Positions 6,764 to 10,310 of a DNA stretch of 10,310 bases are shown here, one piece after another. The stretch is from Nitrospirota bacterium (GTDB lineage Bacteria; Nitrospirota; Nitrospiria; Nitrospirales; Nitrospiraceae). A model generated the notes under the pieces. It was not told where the DNA came from, did not search any database, and saw only the letters and a program-made list of their open reading frames with translations. The stretch spans positions 1 to 10,310 of the forward strand of contig JACPZN010000126.1 in the NCBI GenBank assembly GCA_016195505.1. Reading direction: 5' to 3'. Every line of letters begins with the position of its first letter. Positions within the stretch are counted from its first letter, which is position 1. A program made the translations under genes and the position numbers.

Positions 6764-8413
6764 ATGGCAATTCATCCATTGGCGGGAAAACAGGCGCCGG
6801 CCTCCGGTCTCGTCAATGTGACCAAGCTCCTTGCTGCCTATTTGACCGAGAAACCGGACCCAGCGATTCGAGAGCAGCGAGTCTCGTTTGGCACATCTGG
6901 GCATCGAGGATCATCCTTCAAGCAATCTTTTAACGAGCCCCATGTCCTGGCAGTCACGCAGGCTGTCGTTGAATATCGGATAGCTCAGGGCACCACCGGC
7001 CCGCTCTATCTCGCGATGGATACCCACGCACTCTCGAAGCCGGCCTTTGCCAATGCTCTCGAAGTACTGGCGGCCAATGGCATCGAGGTCGTGATCGACA
7101 AAGACAGCGGGTACACACCGACGCCGGTCATCTCTCATGCGATTCTTTCGTATAACCGTGGCCGAACAGATGACCTGGCCGACGGCATTGTCATCACCCC
7201 CTCCCACAATCCGCCGGAAGACGGCGGCATCAAGTACAACCCGCCGCAGGGCGGCCCGGCCGATACCCAGGTCACCAAGTGGATTGAAGACAGGGCCAAT
7301 GCCCTTCTTGCCGCCGATCTTCAAGGAGTCAAACGGCTGTCCTATGAACAGGCCAGGCGAGTTCCAACCACGCGCCCGCATGACTACATCGGGACATACG
7401 TTGGTGACCTTGGCAACATTGTCGATATGGACGCCATCGCGTCAGCCAAGCTCAGGCTCGGTATCGATCCGCTAGGCGGGTCCGGCGTGGCTTACTGGAG
7501 GCCTATTGCCGAGCGCTATGGGCTGAACATCGAGATCGTCAATCCGACTGTCGACCCGACCTTTCGTTTTATGCCGTTGGATTGGGACGGCAAGATTCGC
7601 ATGGATTGCTCCTCACCGTACGCAATGGCGAATCTGATTGCCCTCAAGGATCGATTTGACGTGGCCTTCGGAAACGATGCCGACAACGACCGGCATGGGA
7701 TCGTCACACGCTCTGCCGGCTTGATGAACCCGAATCAATATCTGGCCGTGTCGATTGCCTATCTCTTTGCAAATCGTCCTTGGTGGAGGCCCAATGCCGG
7801 TATCGGCAAGACGCTGGTGAGCAGCAGTCTCATCGACCGTGTGGCGACGAAGCTGAAGCGCAAGCTGGTCGAAATGCCGGTGGGCTTTAAGTGGTTCGTG
7901 AATGGGTTGCTCGACGGCTCACTCGGCTTCGGCGGTGAAGAAAGTGCCGGCGCGTCCTTCTTACGGCGAGAGGGGACGGTGTGGTCCACGGATAAAGACG
8001 GGATCATCATGGATCTCCTTGCTGCCGAGATGATGGCCAAGACTGGCAAAGACCCAGCTCAGCTCTATCGTGATCTGACAAAGGAGCTGGGCGAGCCGAT
8101 TTATGAGCGGATCGATGCTCCCGCCACGCCGGAGCAGAAGGCGATTCTCTCGAAGCTCTCGCCCGATCAGGTGAAGGCCACCGAGTTAGCCGACGACAAA
8201 ATCATCGCGATGTTGACAACCGCTCCCGGCAATGGCGCTTCTATCGGCGGGCTGAAAGTCGTGACAGAGCAAGGCTGGTTCGCCGCCCGCCCCTCCGGCA
8301 CAGAAGATGTGTACAAACTCTACGCTGAAAGCTTCCGTGGGAAAGATCACCTCAAGCGGATTCAGGAAGAAGCACAAACTTTAATCACCAAGGCTTTGGC
8401 ATCAACCAATTGA
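6764..8413 (+). CDS. pgm: Phosphoglucomutase (alpha-D-glucose phosphate-specific)
   Basis: Interconverts alpha-glucose-1-phosphate and glucose-6-phosphate through a phosphoserine, linking glycolysis with glycogen, trehalose and envelope sugar synthesis. From the ATG at 6764 the protein has 549 residues, close to the 546 of E. coli Pgm, and starts MAIHPLAGKQ like the E. coli MAIHNRAGQ. Active-site loops are complete: FGTSGHRGS near residues 42-50, the phosphoserine loop TPSHNPPEDGG (Ser147), the magnesium loop GNDADNDRHG (Asp305, Asp307, Asp309), the sugar-binding GGEESAGAS (390-398) and the phosphate-binding RPSGTED (509-515). The frame is open upstream to an ATG at 6605, which would add 53 residues. 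That extension has no family counterpart, so the shorter start is preferred. No transcription terminator is evident after the stop. The AsmA-like gene is divergent upstream. Confidence 0.97.
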   Translation: MAIHPLAGKQAPASGLVNVTKLLAAYLTEKPDPAIREQRVSFGTSGHRGSSFKQSFNEPHVLAVTQAVVEYRIAQGTTGPLYLAMDTHALSKPAFANALEVLAANGIEVVIDKDSGYTPTPVISHAILSYNRGRTDDLADGIVITPSHNPPEDGGIKYNPPQGGPADTQVTKWIEDRANALLAADLQGVKRLSYEQARRVPTTRPHDYIGTYVGDLGNIVDMDAIASAKLRLGIDPLGGSGVAYWRPIAERYGLNIEIVNPTVDPTFRFMPLDWDGKIRMDCSSPYAMANLIALKDRFDVAFGNDADNDRHGIVTRSAGLMNPNQYLAVSIAYLFANRPWWRPNAGIGKTLVSSSLIDRVATKLKRKLVEMPVGFKWFVNGLLDGSLGFGGEESAGASFLRREGTVWSTDKDGIIMDLLAAEMMAKTGKDPAQLYRDLTKELGEPIYERIDAPATPEQKAILSKLSPDQVKATELADDKIIAMLTTAPGNGASIGGLKVVTEQGWFAARPSGTEDVYKLYAESFRGKDHLKRIQEEAQTLITKALASTN

Positions 8414-8456
8414 GAGTAAGCGTATCCGTTCGTGATTATTATCATAAGCCCATCAA

Positions 8457-8671
8457 ATGTTTGAGCTAGGCAGTACGGCGGTCCTGATCTGGGGGATCAT
8501 CTTCGATCGATCGGTGCAGGGTTTGCTATCTATGGGAAGAAGCAAAAAGCCATCGTGCCGCTCTGCGTCGGAGTGGCACTCTGCGTCTTCCCCTACTTCA
8601 TCGCGAACGTTTATGTGCTGGTTGGCATCGGCATAGTCTTTGTGGCGATTCCGTATTTTGTGAGGATGTGA
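8457..8671 (+). pseudogene. Small multi-pass membrane protein, frameshifted by one missing base
   Basis: Two adjacent frames together give a coherent protein of about 71 residues. The first runs MFELGSTAVLIWGIIF from 8457 to 8504. The other frame continues from 8507 with SIGAGFAIYGKKQKA and ends in FVAIPYFVRM before the TGA at 8669-8671. One extra base after 8504 (TTC-GGA-TCG) would restore GIIFGSIGAGFAIYG across the join. Three hydrophobic segments are visible, about residues 5-25, 32-45 and 48-65, with a basic GKKQKA loop. I recall small conserved proteins of this shape, sometimes annotated vaguely as amino acid transport proteins, in Nitrospira, Geobacter and other bacteria. The function is unknown. 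The break lies in the short tandem GATCGATC and may be a real mutation or a consensus error. No strong ribosome binding site is visible. It follows pgm by 43 bp on the same strand. Confidence 0.75.
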
Positions 8672-8673
8672 CG

Positions 8674-8716
8674 GCAACTGAGGGTTGTCGCCGATGACAA
8701 CTAGTTTGCCAGTTGC
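8674..8716. repeat. Nested inverted repeat between convergent genes
   Basis: The outer arms GCAACTG (8674-8680) and CAGTTGC (8710-8716) enclose inner arms GTTGTC (8684-8689) and GACAAC (8696-8701), giving a two-tier hairpin with an asymmetric internal loop. It starts three bases after the stop of the small membrane gene and lies between that gene and the oppositely oriented deacetylase gene, where a shared terminator is expected. No T-run follows on either strand, so an intrinsic terminator is not proven. A further 5-bp stem, CTTCT/AGAAG, lies at 8755-8768. Confidence 0.4.
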
Positions 8717-8818
8717 TACTCCTGCAGCAAAATGTGTGTCAACTTTGCACCGACCTTCTTCGGAGAAGCGAGCAGCTCACACGTGCAGGATGAAAAGGAC
8801 TGGGCGAAGAAACGGATC

Positions 8819-9493
8819 TCATTTAGAAGGAGGCGAGTCCGTAACCCGTCGAAAGACTTCCGCATAGACACCTGCCGGGGCGCAGGCCTTGGGATCGGCG
8901 AACACGGCTCGCCAGCGGTTCAACCCCAGAACTCCTTCCCCATAGGGTATCGTGGCCACCTGACTTCGATGCTCCGCAATCGCCGCCATCTTCTTGGCCA
9001 CATAGCGGTCAATGTACTCAAGGCGGTCCCAGGTCGCAAAGGGGCCCCAGATTTCGTACGCCCAGACACCACCGCGTGGAACGATGCCGGATTCAAGAAC
9101 ACTTTCCCTCGCCAGCTTGCCGGCAAGACGATGGGCCGGATGTCGGTCAAGTTCCTCATCCAGTGTATAGACCTCGTTCGGTTGCAGGCGAGTCAGCAGG
9201 TCGACGAGTCTCCGCTTGACCGCCGTAGTATTAACCTCGTTCTCCCCGTCCGGTTCGTCACAAAAGATCACGTCTTTAACCCCCAAAACGCTAGCGGCAC
9301 GGAGGGCCTCCCCTCTTCTTACTTCGGCCATCCGCTGCTCCGTCAACGCGAACGGATTCGATGACCGACCACCGTTCGTCACGACGACGGACGTAATCAG
9401 GGCCATGGACTCCACCAGCTTGGTGACTGTCCCGCCCATGCCGATTTCCATGTCATCCGGGTGAGCGCTGATGATGACGACGTTGTGGCTCAT
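8819..9493 (-). CDS. PIG-L/LmbE-family deacetylase
   Basis: A 224-residue zinc-dependent deacetylase of the PIG-L/LmbE (MshB/BshB) family, whose members remove acetyl groups from GlcNAc linked to a lipid, inositol or malate, or from related amines. The N-terminal motif AHPDDMEIGMGG supplies the zinc ligands His11 and Asp14, with Asp13 as the likely general base. The third ligand is His121 in ELDRHPAHR, a variant of the usual HPDH. The C-terminal part (AEHRSQV...LNRWRAVFADPKA) is typical of the family and near the size of BshB. The ATG at 9493 follows AAGGATAGG, a reasonable binding site. It sits 15 bp after lipA on the same strand, so the two are probably co-transcribed. The natural substrate cannot be told. 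A bacillithiol-type role is possible, but no bshA or bshC is visible here. Confidence 0.9.
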   Translation of the reverse strand: MSHNVVIISAHPDDMEIGMGGTVTKLVESMALITSVVVTNGGRSSNPFALTEQRMAEVRRGEALRAASVLGVKDVIFCDEPDGENEVNTTAVKRRLVDLLTRLQPNEVYTLDEELDRHPAHRLAGKLARESVLESGIVPRGGVWAYEIWGPFATWDRLEYIDRYVAKKMAAIAEHRSQVATIPYGEGVLGLNRWRAVFADPKACAPAGVYAEVFRRVTDSPPSK

Positions 9494-9508
9494 GACGGAT
9501 GCCTATCC

Positions 9509-10310
9509 TTACGATGTGGGAACGATTTGTTGTTCTGCGTGGTAGGAACTGCGCACGAGCGGGCCGGATTCGACGTGGGTGAAGCCGAGGGCGATCCCTT
9601 CCTCTTTCAATACCGCAAACTCAGTGGGGTCATAGAAGCGAGCAACTGGTAGATGTTCTCTGGTTGGCTGGAGATACTGGCCGATGGTGATGATGTCGCA
9701 ATGGACCACCCGCAAGTCTCGCATGACGTCGCGGGCTTCATCCATGGTTTCGCCCATTCCAAGAATCAATCCAGACTTGGTCGTCATTCCCAGTTGCTTG
9801 GCCTTGCCGAGTAGCTCAATCGATCGTTGATACTTTCCCTGCGGGCGGATCGCTGGAAACAGCCGCCGGACGGTTTCGATGTTGTGATTCAGGATTTCCG
9901 GTTTCTCGGTGCAGACCATTTCTAACGCTGCCTCGTTCCCTTCAAAGTCCGGAATCAGCACTTCAATCGAGCAAGCGGGGCTGAGCCGTCTCGTCTGCCA
10001 GATGGTTTCGGCGAAAATGGCTGCGCCGCCGTCCGCCAATTCATCCCGATTCACTGAGGTAATCACCGCATGGCGTAGGCCCAGGGCCTGAACTGCTTGC
10101 GCTACGCGGAGCGGTTCCTCGTGGTCCACTGCCAGCGGACGTCCTGTTTCGACCGAACAGTAGTGACAACGCCTGGTGCAGATGTCGCCGAGGATGAGAA
10201 AGGTCGCGGTGCGGGCGTTCCAACATTCCCACCGGTTCGGGCAACGGGCTTCCTCGCAGATGGTGTGGAGGCTGAGCCGGTCCATTGTCTGCTTGATGTC
10301 GAGATAGTCC
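9509..10310 (-). CDS. lipA: Lipoyl synthase LipA (5' end of gene cut off by window edge)
   Basis: LipA is a radical SAM enzyme that inserts two sulfur atoms into protein-bound octanoyl groups to form the lipoyl cofactor of pyruvate and 2-oxoglutarate dehydrogenases and the glycine cleavage H protein. The frame is open to the window edge. It has 266 visible residues starting DYLDIKQTMDRLSLHTICEE, and probably lacks a few tens of N-terminal residues. Numbering visible residues, the auxiliary cluster cysteines are Cys18, Cys23 and Cys29 (CEEARCPNRWEC), the SAM cluster cysteines are Cys44, Cys48 and Cys51 (CTRRCHYC), and RSSYHAEQ near the end supplies the serine ligand of the auxiliary cluster. 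ITSVNRDELADGGA and ILNHNIETV are further LipA signatures. The ATG at 10285 is internal, because coding similarity continues upstream of it. The deacetylase gene follows 15 bp downstream. Confidence 0.97.
   Translation of the reverse strand, partial: DYLDIKQTMDRLSLHTICEEARCPNRWECWNARTATFLILGDICTRRCHYCSVETGRPLAVDHEEPLRVAQAVQALGLRHAVITSVNRDELADGGAAIFAETIWQTRRLSPACSIEVLIPDFEGNEAALEMVCTEKPEILNHNIETVRRLFPAIRPQGKYQRSIELLGKAKQLGMTTKSGLILGMGETMDEARDVMRDLRVVHCDIITIGQYLQPTREHLPVARFYDPTEFAVLKEEGIALGFTHVESGPLVRSSYHAEQQIVPTS

Noticed and set aside
8490..8520. Programmed ribosomal frameshift in the small membrane gene
   Set aside because: There is no slippery heptamer, and the only repeat is GATCGATC. A one-base deletion or sequencing error is simpler.
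8453..8677. A 74-residue minus-strand open frame
   Set aside because: It is antisense to the frameshifted membrane protein, whose two + strand frames give a much more protein-like sequence.
8732..9364. A 210-residue + strand open frame
   Set aside because: It is antisense to the deacetylase gene, with a composition expected of a shadow frame.
1..10310. CRISPR array, tRNA or rRNA genes, transposase, toxin-antitoxin or phage-defence genes
   Set aside because: I looked for these on both strands and found no supporting sequence.

Overview
The window is a compact chromosomal segment of a free-living Gram-negative bacterium with seven recognisable protein genes, one broken small gene and one large intergenic repeat. 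No rRNA, tRNA, CRISPR array, phage gene or transposase was seen. The best guess for the source is the genus Nitrospira (phylum Nitrospirota) or a close relative. That guess rests on recalled resemblance of the 2884-3101 palindromic element to a repeat scattered through Nitrospira genomes, and on the overall protein flavour. It has not been checked by a search.

Layout. Positions 1-6535 are read leftwards. In transcription order they hold a large AsmA/YhdP-like inner-membrane-anchored protein (6535 to 3131), a roughly 300 bp gap filled by the palindromic repeat, an M24-family Xaa-Pro-type peptidase (2824 to 1676), an archease (1602 to 1165) and the 3'-terminal RNA ligase RtcB (1039 to beyond position 1). 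From about 6536 to 6763 lies a divergent intergenic region. Rightwards from there come phosphoglucomutase (6764-8413) and a small three-segment membrane protein whose reading frame is broken by one missing base (8457-8671). The right end is again read leftwards: lipoyl synthase LipA (entering from beyond 10310, ending at 9509) followed 15 bp later by a PIG-L/LmbE-type deacetylase (9493 to 8819).

How the genes work together. Archease and RtcB are an established functional pair: archease promotes guanylylation and turnover of RtcB, which joins RNA ends bearing 2',3'-cyclic phosphate or 3'-phosphate to 5'-OH ends in tRNA splicing or RNA repair. The M24 peptidase just upstream may share their transcript, but no biochemical link is known. 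The AsmA/YhdP-like protein probably serves envelope lipid transport or homeostasis. Phosphoglucomutase interconverts glucose-1-phosphate and glucose-6-phosphate for glycogen and envelope sugar synthesis. LipA makes the lipoyl cofactor of 2-oxoacid dehydrogenases and the glycine cleavage system. The deacetylase probably removes an acetyl group from a GlcNAc-containing small molecule or glycolipid.

Most of the window is ordinary housekeeping sequence. The items worth a second look are the frameshifted small membrane gene, the palindromic repeat, four tandem heptamers just upstream of rtcB, an archease with an altered N-terminal motif, and a possible leaderless start for phosphoglucomutase.
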